This document shows, piece after piece, positions 1 through 10,817 of a stretch of 43,471 nt of DNA. The notes below the pieces were generated by a model. The model did no database searches. It was given only the letters and a program-made list of their open reading frames with translations, and was not told where the DNA came from. Positions within the stretch are counted from its first letter, which is position 1; each line of letters starts with the position of its first letter. The position numbers and the translations under genes are program-made. Source of the DNA: Deltaproteobacteria bacterium (GTDB taxonomy: Bacteria; Desulfobacterota; Desulfomonilia; Desulfomonilales; Desulfomonilaceae); assembly GCA_016875095.1 (NCBI GenBank), contig VGSG01000025.1:1-43471 (forward strand), read 5' to 3'.

Positions 1-219
1 CTGCCGGTGGATGTGTACGTGCCGGGGTGTCCGCCTCGTCCCGAGTCGTTCATGGAGGGCCTGTTGCTCTTGCAAGAGGCTGTGGGGAAAGAGCGCCGTC
101 CATTGAGCTGGGTGGTGGGGAATCAAGAGGTCCGTCGGGCGCCCATGCCCTCTATGCGCGATCTGAAACGGGAACAACGCCGAAAGATAACTGAATTGAA
201 GAGTCCGGACGAGCTTTAG
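1..219 (+). CDS. nuoB: NADH-quinone oxidoreductase subunit B, C-terminal part
   Basis: The window opens inside this gene; only the last 72 codons are present. NuoB lies at the junction of the peripheral and membrane arms of complex I and carries the terminal [4Fe-4S] cluster N2, which hands electrons to quinone. The visible piece begins with the family's C-terminal signature [14 protein letters not shown], whose Cys (residue 10 of the fragment) is the last N2 ligand; the earlier ligands lie outside the window. The tail is charged ([17 protein letters not shown]), as is common. It is followed by an 80-base gap and then nuoCD, so it belongs to the same operon. The identification is firm; the 5' part of the gene cannot be assessed. 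Confidence 0.95.
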   Translation: MPVDVYVPGCPPRPESFMEGLLLLQEAVGKERRPLSWVVGNQEVRRAPMPSMRDLKREQRRKITELKSPDEL

Positions 220-299
220 ACCGACCCGGATTCGATCCGGTTCGCCCATATTTCGGCGACCTTGTGTATCAATAGGCGGAATCGAGGAAGCTTTCCTCC

Positions 300-2048
300 A
301 TGGAAGAAGCCCCGGACATTCAGACGGAGCTGGAAAACAAATTCGGAACAGGTCTTCTCTCCCCACAGGGGACTCGGGACGACATCTCGACTTTTTGGGT
401 TCCCAAGGACCGGATTCTGGAAACGCTCCGGTACCTGAAGCGCGACATTCCCGGCCCGTTTGCCATGCTCTACGACTTGACCGCGATAGACGAGCGCCTA
501 AGAAACCATCGGGATGGGCAACCTGAAAGCGACTTTTCGGTTGTGTACCATCTCCTCTCATTTGACCGAAACCAAGACGTGCGCCTAAAAGTGGCCCTCA
601 AAGGCGATCGTCCGAGACTTCCTTCCTCGGTTTCAGTATGGCCGGCCGCGAACTGGTACGAACGCGAGGTCTATGACATGTTCGGGGTCACCTTCGACGG
701 ACACCCGAATCTGAGGCGGATTCTCATGCCCCCGACATGGAAGGGCCACCCTCTCCGCAAAGAGCATCCTGCCAGAGCCACCGAAATGGGGATTTTTCAG
801 CTTACTGAAGAGAAGGCTGTGGCAGAGGAGGCCGCGGCTCGCTTTCGACCCGAAGAATGGGGCATGAAGCCCGCTGTGGGAGATGTGGACTACATGTTCC
901 TGAACATGGGCCCTCAACATCCCTCAACTCACGGCGTGCTCCGGATTATGCTTGCATTGGACGGCGAACAGATCGTGGACGCGGCTCTGGATATCGGGTA
1001 CCACCACCGCGGCGCGGAAAAGATGGCCGAACGCCAGTCATGGCACACCTTTATTCCGTACACGGACCGGATCGACTACCTGGGCGGGGTGATGAACAAT
1101 CTCCCGTACGTGCTGGCCGTGGAAAAGCTGGCCGGTATCCGGGCGCCCGACAAGGCAAAGGTTATTCGGGTCATGATGGCGGAATTCTTTCGCATAGCCA
1201 GTCACCTTGTCTTCTACGGCACGTTCGGGCAGGACTTGGGGGCTCTTTCGCCGGTGTTCTTCACCTTCAACGACCGTGAGCGGGTGTTCGACGTGGTTGA
1301 AGCAGTCACCGGGGGCCGCATGCATCCTATGTGGTTCAGGATCGGGGGCGTGGCTCAAGATCTACCCAACGGTTGGGAACGCCTGGTAAAAGAATTCGTC
1401 GATTACTTCCCTCCTCGCCTCGCGGAATATGACAAGCTCCTCATGCAAAGCCCAATCCTGAAAGCCCGGGCCAAGGGAGTCGGCAGTTATACTCGTGAAG
1501 ACGCTGTCGAATGGGGCGTGACCGGCCCGGGCCTGCGCGCGTGCGGCTTCGAGTGGGATTTTCGCAAGAAGCGGCCATATTCAGGGTACGAACAATTCCA
1601 GTTCGATATCCCGGTCGGTCAAAACGGGGATTGCTACGATCGCGCGGTCGTGCGTGTGGAAGAGATGCGCCAGAGCCTGCGGATCATCGAGCAGTGTCTC
1701 AAGAATATGCCCGAGGGCCCTTATATGGCCGATCATCCGCTCGCCACACCTCCTTTGAAGAAACGCACAATGCATGACATTGAGACCCTCATAACGCATT
1801 TCCTTGGCGTGAGTTGGGGACCGGTGATTCCCCCGGGAGAAGCCTCTTACGGCATCGAGGCCACCAAGGGGAACAACGGCTATTACCTGATCAGTGACGG
1901 GAATACCGGAGCGTATCGAGCGCGCATCCGAACCCCCTCCTTCGCCCACTTGCAGATGATCCCTTACATCGGCAGGGGCTTGTTGGTCCCCGATCTGGTG
2001 GCCCTTTTGGGCAGTATCGATTATGTTCTTGCGGATGTGGATCGATGA
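300..2048 (+). CDS. nuoCD: NADH-quinone oxidoreductase subunits C and D fused
   Basis: A 582-residue fusion of the complex I peripheral-arm subunits NuoC and NuoD (the E. coli fused protein is about 600). The NuoC part covers roughly residues 30-180 and contains the signature [11 protein letters not shown] (119-129) and [20 protein letters not shown] (135-154). The NuoD part starts near 195 with [15 protein letters not shown] (198-212), the loop that lines the quinone site together with NuoB, and runs to the C terminus ending ADVDR. There is no stop or frameshift between the parts. The ATG at 300 has GAGGAAG nine bases upstream. The stop overlaps the nuoE start (ATGA at 2045-2048). The CD fusion is best known from Gammaproteobacteria and some other groups; many bacteria keep nuoC and nuoD separate. 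Confidence 0.97.
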   Translation: MEEAPDIQTELENKFGTGLLSPQGTRDDISTFWVPKDRILETLRYLKRDIPGPFAMLYDLTAIDERLRNHRDGQPESDFSVVYHLLSFDRNQDVRLKVALKGDRPRLPSSVSVWPAANWYEREVYDMFGVTFDGHPNLRRILMPPTWKGHPLRKEHPARATEMGIFQLTEEKAVAEEAAARFRPEEWGMKPAVGDVDYMFLNMGPQHPSTHGVLRIMLALDGEQIVDAALDIGYHHRGAEKMAERQSWHTFIPYTDRIDYLGGVMNNLPYVLAVEKLAGIRAPDKAKVIRVMMAEFFRIASHLVFYGTFGQDLGALSPVFFTFNDRERVFDVVEAVTGGRMHPMWFRIGGVAQDLPNGWERLVKEFVDYFPPRLAEYDKLLMQSPILKARAKGVGSYTREDAVEWGVTGPGLRACGFEWDFRKKRPYSGYEQFQFDIPVGQNGDCYDRAVVRVEEMRQSLRIIEQCLKNMPEGPYMADHPLATPPLKKRTMHDIETLITHFLGVSWGPVIPPGEASYGIEATKGNNGYYLISDGNTGAYRARIRTPSFAHLQMIPYIGRGLLVPDLVALLGSIDYVLADVDR

Positions 2049-2542
2049 TATTGACTCGGGAAGAGCAGCGTCACTCGACGCTCAGTGAAGAGGTCAGGAG
2101 CGAAATGCTTGCCGCGGTCGCGGCTTGCGAGCGCAAACGCGGCGCGGCTTTGGACGTGCTCCTCATTGCCAAGCGCTACTATGGGTGGATCTCTGACGAG
2201 ATGCTCAGGGAGCTTGCGGTCATCTTGGAAATGAGCCCTGCGGAGCTGGACAGCGTAGCGACCTTTTATAATCAGATCTATCGAAAGCCGATTGGCAGGC
2301 ACGTGATCCTGGTCTGCGACAGCGTCAGTTGTTGGATTATGGGATACGATCTGGTGCGGGTGCGCTTGACCGCTCGACTAGGGATTAACTTGGGCCAAAC
2401 AACACCTGACGGACGATTCACCTTGTTGCCCATCCAGTGCCTTGGCGCGTGCGATCAAGCGCCGGCCATGATGGTGGACGGCGAGCTATTCGTGAATTTG
2501 GACGCGACAACCATAGACGAGATCATCCAGCGATACCCCTAA
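2045..2542 (+). CDS. nuoE: NADH-quinone oxidoreductase subunit E
   Basis: A 165-residue thioredoxin-fold subunit of the NADH dehydrogenase module that holds the [2Fe-2S] cluster N1a. Four ligand cysteines are visible in the family arrangement: C91 and C96 (VCDSVSC) and C132 and C136 ([10 protein letters not shown]). The N-terminal helical region contains [17 protein letters not shown] and VATFYNQIY, typical of NuoE/HoxE proteins. The length matches E. coli NuoE (166). Its ATG overlaps the nuoCD stop by four bases, so translation is probably coupled. NuoF follows after nine bases. Nothing is unusual in the sequence. Confidence 0.97.
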   Translation: MILTREEQRHSTLSEEVRSEMLAAVAACERKRGAALDVLLIAKRYYGWISDEMLRELAVILEMSPAELDSVATFYNQIYRKPIGRHVILVCDSVSCWIMGYDLVRVRLTARLGINLGQTTPDGRFTLLPIQCLGACDQAPAMMVDGELFVNLDATTIDEIIQRYP

Positions 2543-2551
2543 GGGCTGAGA

Positions 2552-3826
2552 ATGGAAAAACCGCTCACCGGCAGGATGCGGCTTGGAGAAGGACCGGTCG
2601 ACCTTGACGCGTACGAGAAGGCGGGCGGCTACGCCGCGCTCAGGAAGGCCCTTCTCCGGATGACGCCTGAGGAGCTCATTCAACTGGTGAAAGACGCAAA
2701 CCTTCGAGGCAGGGGTGGCGCGGGTTTCCCAGCCGGAGTCAAGTGGAGCTCGGCGCCGACCGGCGTTGACAGCCCGCGACCCAAGTACGTGGTTGCGGAC
2801 GCGGACGAGATGGAACCGGGGACATTCAAGGATCGCTTCCTCATGGAGGGCGATCCTCATCAGCTCATAGAAGGAGTCATCCTCACATCGTACGCGATTC
2901 AGGCGGAGATCGCGTATGTCTTCATACGGTGGGAATACACCCGCGCCCGCCGCCTGTTGGAGCAGACGATCGCGGAAGCGTACAGAAAGAACTACGCGGG
3001 GTCGAGCATTCTCGGGACCCGGTACAGCCTTGAGGTGCGACTCCACGTGAGCGCGGGCCGCTACATTGCCGGTGAAGCGTCATCAATGCTCAATGCCCTG
3101 GAAGGCGGCCGCGCGGTCCCGCGTCCCCGTGATCCCCTCCCGACCATTTCAGGGCTTTGGGGCAAGCCCACAGTCACCCACAACGTTGAGACGCTCTGCA
3201 ATGTGCCTCACATTGTGAGCAACGGCGCGGCGTGGTTCAAGAGCCTCGGGCGCACCCAGGACGCGGGCACCAAGATCTACGGGGTGAGCGGCAAAGTGAA
3301 GAGGCCCGGGGCGTGGGAGCTTCCCATGGGAGTTACGGTTCGGGAGATTCTGGAAGAGCACGCGGGCGGAATGCGTGATGGCCTCACCCTCAGGGGTTTT
3401 CTCCCCGGCGGCGCATCGACGGATTTCCTGACAGAGCAACATCTGGACACGCCTATGGACTTTGAGTCGATTCAGAAGGCCGGAAGTCGGCTGGGGACTG
3501 GCGGAATCGTGGCGCTCGACGATCGGACCTGCCCTGTGGGCATGGCGCACAATCTCATTACTTTTTTCGCGCGGGAATCTTGCGGATGGTGCACACCATG
3601 CCGCGAGGGACTCCCATGGTCGGCGGAGATTCTCGCCGCCCTCGAAAAAGGGGAGGGCAGTCCCGGGGATCTGGAGATCCTTGAGGATCAATGCCGCTTG
3701 CTCGGGCCCGGGAATACATTTTGTCCACTGGCTCCGGGCGCGGTGGAGCCCTTGCAGAGCGCTCTGAAATACTTCCGAGAAGACTTCGAGCGCCATATCC
3801 GCGAAAAGCGGTGTCCGTGGAAGTGA
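2552..3826 (+). CDS. nuoF: NADH-quinone oxidoreductase subunit F (NADH/FMN-binding)
   Basis: A 424-residue subunit that oxidises NADH through FMN and passes electrons to [4Fe-4S] cluster N3. The glycine-rich NADH/FMN segment GRGGAGFPAGVKW is at 53-65. The acidic loop ADADEMEPGTFKDR (82-95) and GRYIAGEASSMLNALEG (169-185) are family hallmarks. The cluster ligands are C344, C347 and C350 in ESCGWCTPCREG and C391 in TFCPLAPGA. The ATG at 2552 has AAGGG just upstream, overlapping the end of nuoE. The length is slightly short of E. coli NuoF (445) but no domain is missing. Together with NuoE and NuoG it forms the complete NADH-input module, so this complex I should use NADH rather than a ferredoxin-only input. 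Confidence 0.97.
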   Translation: MEKPLTGRMRLGEGPVDLDAYEKAGGYAALRKALLRMTPEELIQLVKDANLRGRGGAGFPAGVKWSSAPTGVDSPRPKYVVADADEMEPGTFKDRFLMEGDPHQLIEGVILTSYAIQAEIAYVFIRWEYTRARRLLEQTIAEAYRKNYAGSSILGTRYSLEVRLHVSAGRYIAGEASSMLNALEGGRAVPRPRDPLPTISGLWGKPTVTHNVETLCNVPHIVSNGAAWFKSLGRTQDAGTKIYGVSGKVKRPGAWELPMGVTVREILEEHAGGMRDGLTLRGFLPGGASTDFLTEQHLDTPMDFESIQKAGSRLGTGGIVALDDRTCPVGMAHNLITFFARESCGWCTPCREGLPWSAEILAALEKGEGSPGDLEILEDQCRLLGPGNTFCPLAPGAVEPLQSALKYFREDFERHIREKRCPWK

Positions 3827-3829
3827 TCC

Positions 3830-6568
3830 GTGGTTACGATCTACGTTGACAACATGCCCTACCAAGTCAGAGAAGGCCAAAATCTACTGGTGGCGTGTCT
3901 CTCTCTGGGGTTCGACATCCCGCATTTCTGTTGGCATCCGGCCTTGCATTCCGTCGGATCGTGCCGTTTGTGCGCGGTGAAGATCTTCAGGGACGAGAAC
4001 GACACCCGCGGCCGTATCTTCATGTCCTGCATGACACCTGCGACGGAAGGCGTCCGCATCTCCATTAACGATCCGGAGGCGCGGCATTTTCGCGCGAGCG
4101 TGATCGAATGGCTGATGCTCAACCATCCCCATGATTGCCCGGTATGCGACGAAGGAGGCGAATGTCACCTGCAGGACATGACCGTCATGACGGGGCACGT
4201 CTATCGAAGGACTCGCAAGAAGAAGCGCACTTATTCGAACCAGAATCTGGGGCCGTTCATCAATCACGAAATGAATCGGTGTATCCAATGCTACCGATGC
4301 GTGCGCTTCTATCGAGATTACGCGGGCGGTCGAGACCTGGATGTGTTCGGCGTTCACTCGCGCGTCTACTTCGGACGACTTGAGGAAGGCGCGCTGGAAA
4401 ACGAATTCAGCGGTAACCTCGTCGAGATCTGTCCCACGGGCGTTTTCACGGACAAGACCTTTAAGAAGCGCTATACGCGAAAATGGGACTTGCAGACGGC
4501 TCCCTCAATCTGCGTGCACTGCGGGCTGGGTTGCAACACCATCGCAGGTGAACGGTACGGGACTCTCCGAAGGATCTTGAATCGGTACAACGGCCAAGTG
4601 AACGGATACTTCCTCTGCGATCGTGGGCGCTTCGGGTACGATTTCCTCAACAGCGACCGTCGCGTTCGCGAACCGCTGGCGAAAACCGGTCAGGGCTCAG
4701 GATCAACTGCTCTGGAGCCGATTAGCGCTGACGAAGCCCTAAGTCGGCTTGTAGACATTGTTCAAAACAGCTCCCGGGTCATCGGCATAGGGTCACCCCG
4801 AACTCCTTTAGAGGCCAATTTTGCATTGAGGGATCTCGTCGGCGAGGAGAACTTCTCGTCGGGAATGGCTCAAGCGGAGCAAGACCTCGTTTCTCTCATT
4901 GTACATATTCTAAGAGAAGGCCCGGCGCCTTCCGCATCTCTGCGCGAGCTGGAGTCAGCCGATGCCGCCCTGATCCTGGGCGAAGACCTGACGAATACCG
5001 CGCCCATGATGGCGCTCTATTTGCGCCAATCGGTGCGCCGGAAGCCTATGGCGGTGGTAAATGAGTTGCGGATTCCCGGGTGGTTGGATGCCGCGGTTCG
5101 CGGGGCCGTGCAAGGAAATAAGGGACCGCTCTTTATCGCCGCGCCGATCGCCGCAGGGCTGGATGACGTTGCAACAGAGACATACCACGCCGCGCCTGAC
5201 GACATAGCTCGGCTCGGATTCGCTGTAGCGCACGAGCTGGACACCCAGGCTCCGGCGGTGGTGGACCTGCCCGCGGACCGACACGCTCTGGCGGTTAGGA
5301 TAGCCGCCGCGCTTCGAGAAGCTGAACGGCCGGTTGTGGTCTCCGGAACAAGCTCCATGAGTCCCGCCGTAATACAGGCAGCGGCCAATGTGGCGTGGGC
5401 TCTGCATTCGCGCGGTAGGCAGGTGACCCTCTCCTTTGTCGCGCCTGAATGCAACAGCCTGGGCGTGGCCCTTATGGAAGGCCGATCCCTAGAGGACGCG
5501 ATCGAAATGGCGGAAAGGGGCCAAGTTGATACGGTGGTTACGCTGGAAAACGACCTCTTCGCGCGTGCGCCCAGGGACCTCGTAGACAGACTAAGAGCCT
5601 CGTGCCGCAACTTCGTGGTGATCGACCATTGCCTCACCGGAACCGCGGAAGTTGCGGATCTGGTCTTGCCTGCAGCCGCGTTCGCGGAATCCCAAGGCAC
5701 GCTGGTGAACAACGAGGGCCGAGCGCAGCGCTCTTATCGAGTTTTCCCGGCGCCCGATCCGATTGGGGAGAGCCGGCGCTGGCTGAGTAAAGCGGTGATG
5801 GCTAGAGCGCGTGGCCGGACGGAAGAATGGGAATCGTTCGATGACCTGGTGACTCGGATGCGCCAGGCGCTGCCCGTCTTTCAACCCGTTTCAAACTTAG
5901 CTCCGAGCGCGGATGCTCGAATCGTAGGCCGGAAGATCGCTCGGCAACCGCATCGGTGCAGCGGCCGCACAGCGATGCTTGCCAATGTGTCGATGCGCGA
6001 GCCTCCGCCTCCACGTGACGCGGATTCCCCTCTTTCGTTCTCAATGGAAGGCTTCCAGGGTATATCGCCTCCTCCACTGAACCCTCGGTACTGGGCGCCT
6101 GGGTGGAATTCGGCGCAGTCGTTAAACAAATTCCAGGAGGAGATCGCGGGCCCGCTCAGAGGCGGAGACCCGGGACAACGCCTCATTGAGCCGAGAGACA
6201 ATGGAGGTCGAGAGTACTTCAACGCTATTCCGGTAGCGTTTTCGCCGAGCGATGATGAGTGGCTCATCCTGCCCTCGTATCACATTTTCGGGTCGGAAGA
6301 GCTTAGCGCGTTGTCGCCGGCAATCGCGGAACGGATTCCGAGCGCATATGTGGCAATCGGCGAAGAGGATGCCGATTTGCTCGGCATGTCCGAAGGAATG
6401 CTCGCGCGCGTGGAAATCGCGGGCGCGGCCGAATCACTTCCGGCGCGCATTGTTGCGGATCTTCCTAGAGGAGTGGCCCTGCTCCCAAAGGGGTTGGAAA
6501 GGCTGAAAGGGCTGGCGATTCCTGTGCGGGCTCGGATAGGCAAGGCTGTACAAGCGGAGAAGAGCTGA
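3830..6568 (+). CDS. nuoG: NADH-quinone oxidoreductase subunit G
   Basis: The 912-residue iron-sulfur subunit that relays electrons from NuoF to NuoI. Cluster ligands can be read in order: [2Fe-2S] C34, C45, C48, C67; the His-ligated [4Fe-4S] H101, C103, C106, C112; a third set C151, C154, C157 with C201; and a fourth set C228, C231, C235, C263 with the spacing CxxCxxxC-x27-C. The fourth set is the off-pathway N7 cluster, which only some bacteria keep. The rest (about 270-900) is the inactive molybdopterin-oxidoreductase-like domain, ending with a molydopterin-dinucleotide-type beta domain. The start is GTG at 3830, four bases after the nuoF stop; the downstream residues [13 protein letters not shown] fit the usual N terminus. 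Length is close to E. coli NuoG (about 908). Confidence 0.96.
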   Translation: MVTIYVDNMPYQVREGQNLLVACLSLGFDIPHFCWHPALHSVGSCRLCAVKIFRDENDTRGRIFMSCMTPATEGVRISINDPEARHFRASVIEWLMLNHPHDCPVCDEGGECHLQDMTVMTGHVYRRTRKKKRTYSNQNLGPFINHEMNRCIQCYRCVRFYRDYAGGRDLDVFGVHSRVYFGRLEEGALENEFSGNLVEICPTGVFTDKTFKKRYTRKWDLQTAPSICVHCGLGCNTIAGERYGTLRRILNRYNGQVNGYFLCDRGRFGYDFLNSDRRVREPLAKTGQGSGSTALEPISADEALSRLVDIVQNSSRVIGIGSPRTPLEANFALRDLVGEENFSSGMAQAEQDLVSLIVHILREGPAPSASLRELESADAALILGEDLTNTAPMMALYLRQSVRRKPMAVVNELRIPGWLDAAVRGAVQGNKGPLFIAAPIAAGLDDVATETYHAAPDDIARLGFAVAHELDTQAPAVVDLPADRHALAVRIAAALREAERPVVVSGTSSMSPAVIQAAANVAWALHSRGRQVTLSFVAPECNSLGVALMEGRSLEDAIEMAERGQVDTVVTLENDLFARAPRDLVDRLRASCRNFVVIDHCLTGTAEVADLVLPAAAFAESQGTLVNNEGRAQRSYRVFPAPDPIGESRRWLSKAVMARARGRTEEWESFDDLVTRMRQALPVFQPVSNLAPSADARIVGRKIARQPHRCSGRTAMLANVSMREPPPPRDADSPLSFSMEGFQGISPPPLNPRYWAPGWNSAQSLNKFQEEIAGPLRGGDPGQRLIEPRDNGGREYFNAIPVAFSPSDDEWLILPSYHIFGSEELSALSPAIAERIPSAYVAIGEEDADLLGMSEGMLARVEIAGAAESLPARIVADLPRGVALLPKGLERLKGLAIPVRARIGKAVQAEKS

Positions 6569-6569
6569 C

Positions 6570-7523
6570 ATGTGCGAGGCGGCCAGATCCATTCTCGTCG
6601 TGGTTGGCGTGCTCGCGGGCGCGATCGCCATAGCCGCGGGACTCATCTGGGTGGAGCGCAGGCTCCTCGCGCTGTGGCAGGATCGGCTCGGCCCGAACCG
6701 TGTGGGGCCTTTCGGACTGCTCCAGGTGATGGCGGACATGATCAAGATTATGACCAAGGAGGACTGGGTTCCTCCGTTTGCGGATCGCGCGGTTTTTGTG
6801 CTCGCTCCGGCTATCATTGTGGTGACCGCGCTCCTCTCTTTTGCGATCATTCCTTTTGCGCCCGGTATTGGAGTGGTGGATCTCAACGTGGGGCTTCTCT
6901 TCTTTCTCGCTATGTCTTCCTTGGGCGTGTACAGTGTGGCGTTCGCAGGATGGGCTTCCGGTAACAAGTACTCGCTGCTCGGAGGTCTGCGCGCGGCTGC
7001 GCAGATGCTCAGCTACGAGGTCTTCATGGGTTTGTCGCTCATGGGCGTGGTAATTCTTGCGGGATCATTCAACCTTCGGACGATCGTGGAAGCGCAGGAA
7101 GATATGTGGTTCTGCATCCCGCAATTTCTCGGGTTGGTGATCTTTGTGATTGCCGGCGTCGCGGAGACGCACCGCTTGCCCTTCGATCTTCCTGAAGCTG
7201 AGACCGAACTGGTGGCCGGTTATCACACGGAATACTCAGGCATGAAGTTCGGAATGTTTTTTGTCGGGGAATACATAGGTGTCACGCTTATCTCAGCCCT
7301 CGTGGTAACCCTGTTTTTCGGAGGCTGGAACGGGCCCGTTCTGCCGCCGATTGTTTGGTTTCTCCTGAAGACGAGCCTGTTCATTTGTCTGTTTATCCTC
7401 CTGAGAGCAACCTTTCCCCGACCACGTTTCGACCAGCTCTTAGGGTTCGGATGGAAGGTGATGTTGCCTGTGTCATTGGCCAATTTGCTCGTGACCGGCG
7501 CGGTGACGCTTGCGCGGGGCTGA
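6570..7523 (+). CDS. nuoH: NADH-quinone oxidoreductase subunit H
   Basis: A 317-residue membrane subunit that forms the quinone chamber at the base of the peripheral arm. Multiple hydrophobic helices are visible, starting with residues 8-26. Conserved loops are present: [22 protein letters not shown] near residues 27-48 and [20 protein letters not shown] with the following HTEYSGMKF, which holds the acidic residues linked to quinone and proton coupling. The ATG at 6570 is one base after the nuoG stop and has a GGAGAAGAG ribosome site. The stop shares a base with the likely nuoI start. Length is close to E. coli NuoH (325). Confidence 0.97.
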   Translation: MCEAARSILVVVGVLAGAIAIAAGLIWVERRLLALWQDRLGPNRVGPFGLLQVMADMIKIMTKEDWVPPFADRAVFVLAPAIIVVTALLSFAIIPFAPGIGVVDLNVGLLFFLAMSSLGVYSVAFAGWASGNKYSLLGGLRAAAQMLSYEVFMGLSLMGVVILAGSFNLRTIVEAQEDMWFCIPQFLGLVIFVIAGVAETHRLPFDLPEAETELVAGYHTEYSGMKFGMFFVGEYIGVTLISALVVTLFFGGWNGPVLPPIVWFLLKTSLFICLFILLRATFPRPRFDQLLGFGWKVMLPVSLANLLVTGAVTLARG

Positions 7524-8050
7524 TGGGGAAATCTATGGTATCTTTGATAAGAGCGGCCTGGACCATGTTGACCCACACATTCCGGCGGCGGGTGACGGTT
7601 CAGTACCCTGACGAGAGAATCAGATACTTCCCACGAGCAAAAGGGCGAATTATTCTGTCCCGAGACCCGGATGGAGGCGAACGGTGTGTAGCCTGCTACC
7701 TCTGCGCGGCCGCGTGCCCTGTGGACTGTATTTCGCTGCAGGCAACCGAAGACGAGCACGGGAGGCGCTATCCGGAATTCTTCCGCATCAATTTCTCCCG
7801 GTGCATTCTGTGCGGGTTTTGCGAGGAAGCGTGCCCGACCTACGCGATACAGCTTACGCCGGACTTTGAGATGTGCGAATACCATCGTTGGGCGCTGGTA
7901 TACGAAAAGGAAGACCTGCTCATAAGCGGTCCCGGCAAATACCCTGGGTACAACTTCTACAAGGTGGCGGGTTTGGCTATTTCAGGAAAAGGCAAAGGTG
8001 AGGCTGAGAATGAAGAACCCCCCGTGGATGTGCGCAGCCTGATGCCCTAG
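7523..8050 (+). CDS. nuoI: NADH-quinone oxidoreductase subunit I
   Basis: A 175-residue ferredoxin-like subunit with two [4Fe-4S] clusters (N6a and N6b) that pass electrons to NuoB. The ligands are C55, C58, C61, C65 and C94, C97, C100, C104, both in CxxCxxCxxxCP form. The C-terminal part contains the family sequence [18 protein letters not shown]. An open frame extends 56 codons further upstream inside nuoH, but that part has no NuoI similarity. The ATG at 7523 overlaps the nuoH stop by one base. An ATG at 7535 preceded by GGGGAA is an equally reasonable start, shortening the protein by four residues. Confidence 0.95.
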   Translation: MGKSMVSLIRAAWTMLTHTFRRRVTVQYPDERIRYFPRAKGRIILSRDPDGGERCVACYLCAAACPVDCISLQATEDEHGRRYPEFFRINFSRCILCGFCEEACPTYAIQLTPDFEMCEYHRWALVYEKEDLLISGPGKYPGYNFYKVAGLAISGKGKGEAENEEPPVDVRSLMP

Positions 8051-8093
8051 GTGGAGTGGCGCCGGCCAGGGGCTTTTCCATCAAGAAGTGGTT

Positions 8094-8615
8094 ATGAACG
8101 CAGTTTTCTACATATCGTCATTAGTAGCTGTTATTGCCACAGCTTTGGTTGTTACTCGGGTCAACGTGGTTCATGCGCTTCTCTATCTAATCGTGTCACT
8201 GCTGGCGGTTGCTTTGATCTTCTTTGTATTAGGGGCGCCTTTCGTAGCGGCTTTGGAGGTCCTGATCTACGCAGGCGCGATCATGGTGCTCTTTGTGTTC
8301 GTAATCATGATGCTGAATCTCGGCGCGAGGGGTGAACGGCGCCAGAAGGCTTTACTTAATCCCTCGATCTGGATCGGTCCGGGAATCCTCGCGATTGTCC
8401 TCCTGGGAGAGCTTGTCTACGTCCTGATCGGGCAGGAACTGCCCCCGACCAGCGGCAGTGAGGTGTCCCCCAAGCAGGTGAGCCTGGCGCTCTTCGGCCC
8501 ATATGCGCTGGGAGTCGAGCTTGCGTCCGTGCTGCTCCTGGCCGGCCTTGTGGGAGCGTATCATTTGGGGCGACGGGTGGCGCCGCCACGAGCGCCGAGC
8601 AAGGAGGACCCGTAA
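8094..8615 (+). CDS. nuoJ: NADH-quinone oxidoreductase subunit J
   Basis: A 173-residue small membrane subunit of complex I. It has the NuoJ signature [19 protein letters not shown] in the third helix, the segment that carries the pi-bulge important for coupling. About five hydrophobic helices are visible, the last being [17 protein letters not shown] before a basic, proline-rich tail. The ATG at 8094 (preceded by AAGAAG) gives MNAVFYISS; a GTG two codons earlier is possible. The stop TAA overlaps the nuoK ATG by one base. A 43-base gap separates it from nuoI, the longest internal gap in this part of the operon. Confidence 0.95.
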   Translation: MNAVFYISSLVAVIATALVVTRVNVVHALLYLIVSLLAVALIFFVLGAPFVAALEVLIYAGAIMVLFVFVIMMLNLGARGERRQKALLNPSIWIGPGILAIVLLGELVYVLIGQELPPTSGSEVSPKQVSLALFGPYALGVELASVLLLAGLVGAYHLGRRVAPPRAPSKEDP

Positions 8616-8923
8616 TGGCGCAGGTCCCCATGGAGCACGGGCTGTATGTGGCCGGACTCCTCTTCTGCCTGGGACTAGTCGGCGTGCTGGTGCGCCGTGA
8701 CCTTCTCTTCGTGCTCATGTCTATCGAAATCATGCTCAACGCGGCCGGAATGGCTTTTGTTGTAGCGGGGGCCGGTTGGCAGCAGCCGGACGGTCAGATC
8801 ATGTTCATTTTCATTCTCACCATGGCGGCCGCGGAGGTGGCGGTTGGGCTGGCGCTGATTGTCCAGTTCCATCACCATTTCAAAACGTTGGACGCGGATG
8901 CCGCCCGGCGGATGCGAGGCTAA
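8615..8923 (+). CDS. nuoK: NADH-quinone oxidoreductase subunit K
   Basis: A 102-residue membrane subunit with three hydrophobic helices, homologous to MrpC of Na+/H+ antiporters. The two buried glutamates needed for proton transfer are present: E38 in [10 protein letters not shown] and E74 in [12 protein letters not shown] (E36 and E72 in E. coli). The ATG overlaps the nuoJ stop and follows a strong AGGAGG ribosome site at 8602-8607, which fixes the start. The stop is one base before the nuoL ATG. Confidence 0.96.
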   Translation: MAQVPMEHGLYVAGLLFCLGLVGVLVRRDLLFVLMSIEIMLNAAGMAFVVAGAGWQQPDGQIMFIFILTMAAAEVAVGLALIVQFHHHFKTLDADAARRMRG

Positions 8924-8924
8924 A

Positions 8925-10817
8925 ATGTTTGAGCTTCTGTGGCTCATTCCCGCGCTGCCTTTAGCCGGATTCCTGGTAATCGCGCTTATGGGCGGGGCGC
9001 TCGCGAGGCGGGCGGTTGCTGTGATAGGGGTAGGGTCGGTGGGAGCAGCCGCGATCGTTTCTGTGGGTGTCGCCGCGCAGTTCATATCAGCGCCTCCTCC
9101 CGGCGACTCTTTAACGCAGGTCTTGTGGGCATGGCTGGAAGTGGGGTTGCTCCGGCCGCACGTCGCCCTGTGCCTCGACGCGCTTTCGGTGACGATGATC
9201 CTCGTGGTCACTGTCGTGGGCTTCTTGATCCTTCTCTATTCCGCGGAGTTCATGGGAGATGATGAGAGCTACGCGTGGTTCTTTGCGTATATGGATCTCT
9301 TTGTGGCTTCCATGCTTATCCTGGCGCTCGCGGACAATCTTTTTTTCTTGTACCTCGGCTGGGAAGGCGTAGGGCTGTGCAGCTACCTGCTCATCGGCTT
9401 CTGGTATAAGGAGCGCGAGAACGCCCGGGCTGCGATGAAAGCGTTTATCGTTACCCGCGTGGGCGACGTGGGCCTGGCGGTGGCTCTACTTCTTATCTTC
9501 ACCAGCCTGGGAACGCTCCAGATCCAGGAGGTCATGCGCCGCGCGGCTCAAGAGTGGGCTGTGGGCTCCAACACAGCAACGCTTGCGGCTGCGCTGTTGC
9601 TCTGCGGCGCAGTGGGGAAGTCTGCGCAGGCGCCCCTCCAGACCTGGTTGCCTGATGCGATGGCCGGCCCCACACCGGTCAGCGCCCTCATCCACGCGGC
9701 AACTATGGTGACCGCGGGTGTGTACCTAATTGCTCGAACCAATGGGCTCTTCTCGCTGGCCCCGGCGGTGCAGAGCGTGGTGGCTATCATCGGCGTCGCG
9801 ACCCTCCTCCTGGGAGGGTTGAGCGCACTGGTTCAGCGTGACATCAAAAGAGTCCTCGCTTATTCCACCATGAGTCAAATCGGTTACATGTTTTTGGCTC
9901 TGGGAGTCGGGGCGTGGTCCGCGGCGATTTTTCACTTTGCCACTCATGCGTTTTTCAAGTCGTTGCTCTTTCTTGGCGCCGGAGCGGTCCTTCTGGCTAC
10001 GGATGAGCAGAGGGACATGTTCAAGCTGGGCGGTCTCCGCGCTGAGATGCCGTACACTTTTTGGACGTTTGTGGCGGGCGCGGCGTCCCTCGCTGCCCTG
10101 CCGCTGGTTACCGGTGGTTTCTACAGTAAGGACATGATGTTGTGGAATGCATGGACTTCTCCGAAGGGGTCACCGTGGCTGTGGCTGGGAGGGGCGCTTG
10201 GAGCCCTGATAACCGCCTTGTACGCGTTCCGCATGGTGTTTCTCACTTTTTTCGGTGAACGCAAGTCGGTTGTGAGTCGGCGCCCCGGACCGATCATGCG
10301 CATTCCAATGGGGATTCTGGCCGTCTTGTCTATCTTCGCAGGATTCCTTGAGACCCCGGGTTGGCTCGGGGGGATGGATTACCTTTCACCGTTTCTCGGG
10401 ACAGCTTTACCGGGCCTTCCACATGCAAAATCGCAGCCTGCGATGGAGCTTTTCCTGCAAGCTCTGACCAGCCTGTTGTGTGTTTCGGGAGTCCTCGTGG
10501 CCTACCTCCTCTTTGTGGCCCATCCGGAAGTCCCCGACAGAATCGCAGCGATCAAGGCCGGCGGTTGGCTCCAAGGCTTTTGGTTCTCCGGCTGGGGATT
10601 TGATCGTGTGTACGAATTCATCGTCGTGAAGCCGTTCGTCCGGATTGCCCTCGCGAACAGAGGCGATGTCGTGGACACTTTGTTCACCGGCCTTGCGCGT
10701 GCCAACGAGGCTTTGCACAGCAGTCTGAGCAGGACGCAGACGGGAAAGCTGAGAGACTACGCGCTCGGCGTGGTGGCAGGCGCGGTTTTGGCGATCGGGA
10801 TCATGGTGCTCCTATGA
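8925..10817 (+). CDS. nuoL: NADH-quinone oxidoreductase subunit L
   Basis: A 630-residue antiporter-like subunit at the distal end of the membrane arm, one of the proton-pumping modules. Seen in order: the N-terminal helix MFELLWLIPALPLAGFLV; the glutamate-bearing helix LGWEGVGLCSYLLIGFWY; TWLPDAMAGPTPVSALIHAA, the broken-helix signature of the family; a lysine in LVQRDIKRVLAYSTMSQIGY; and a long C-terminal amphipathic part ending in a last hydrophobic helix. The frame is open upstream to 8859 inside nuoK, but the ATG at 8925, with GAGG nearby and one base after the nuoK stop, gives the standard N terminus. E. coli NuoL has 613 residues. The end overlaps nuoM by four bases. Confidence 0.96.
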   Translation: MFELLWLIPALPLAGFLVIALMGGALARRAVAVIGVGSVGAAAIVSVGVAAQFISAPPPGDSLTQVLWAWLEVGLLRPHVALCLDALSVTMILVVTVVGFLILLYSAEFMGDDESYAWFFAYMDLFVASMLILALADNLFFLYLGWEGVGLCSYLLIGFWYKERENARAAMKAFIVTRVGDVGLAVALLLIFTSLGTLQIQEVMRRAAQEWAVGSNTATLAAALLLCGAVGKSAQAPLQTWLPDAMAGPTPVSALIHAATMVTAGVYLIARTNGLFSLAPAVQSVVAIIGVATLLLGGLSALVQRDIKRVLAYSTMSQIGYMFLALGVGAWSAAIFHFATHAFFKSLLFLGAGAVLLATDEQRDMFKLGGLRAEMPYTFWTFVAGAASLAALPLVTGGFYSKDMMLWNAWTSPKGSPWLWLGGALGALITALYAFRMVFLTFFGERKSVVSRRPGPIMRIPMGILAVLSIFAGFLETPGWLGGMDYLSPFLGTALPGLPHAKSQPAMELFLQALTSLLCVSGVLVAYLLFVAHPEVPDRIAAIKAGGWLQGFWFSGWGFDRVYEFIVVKPFVRIALANRGDVVDTLFTGLARANEALHSSLSRTQTGKLRDYALGVVAGAVLAIGIMVLL

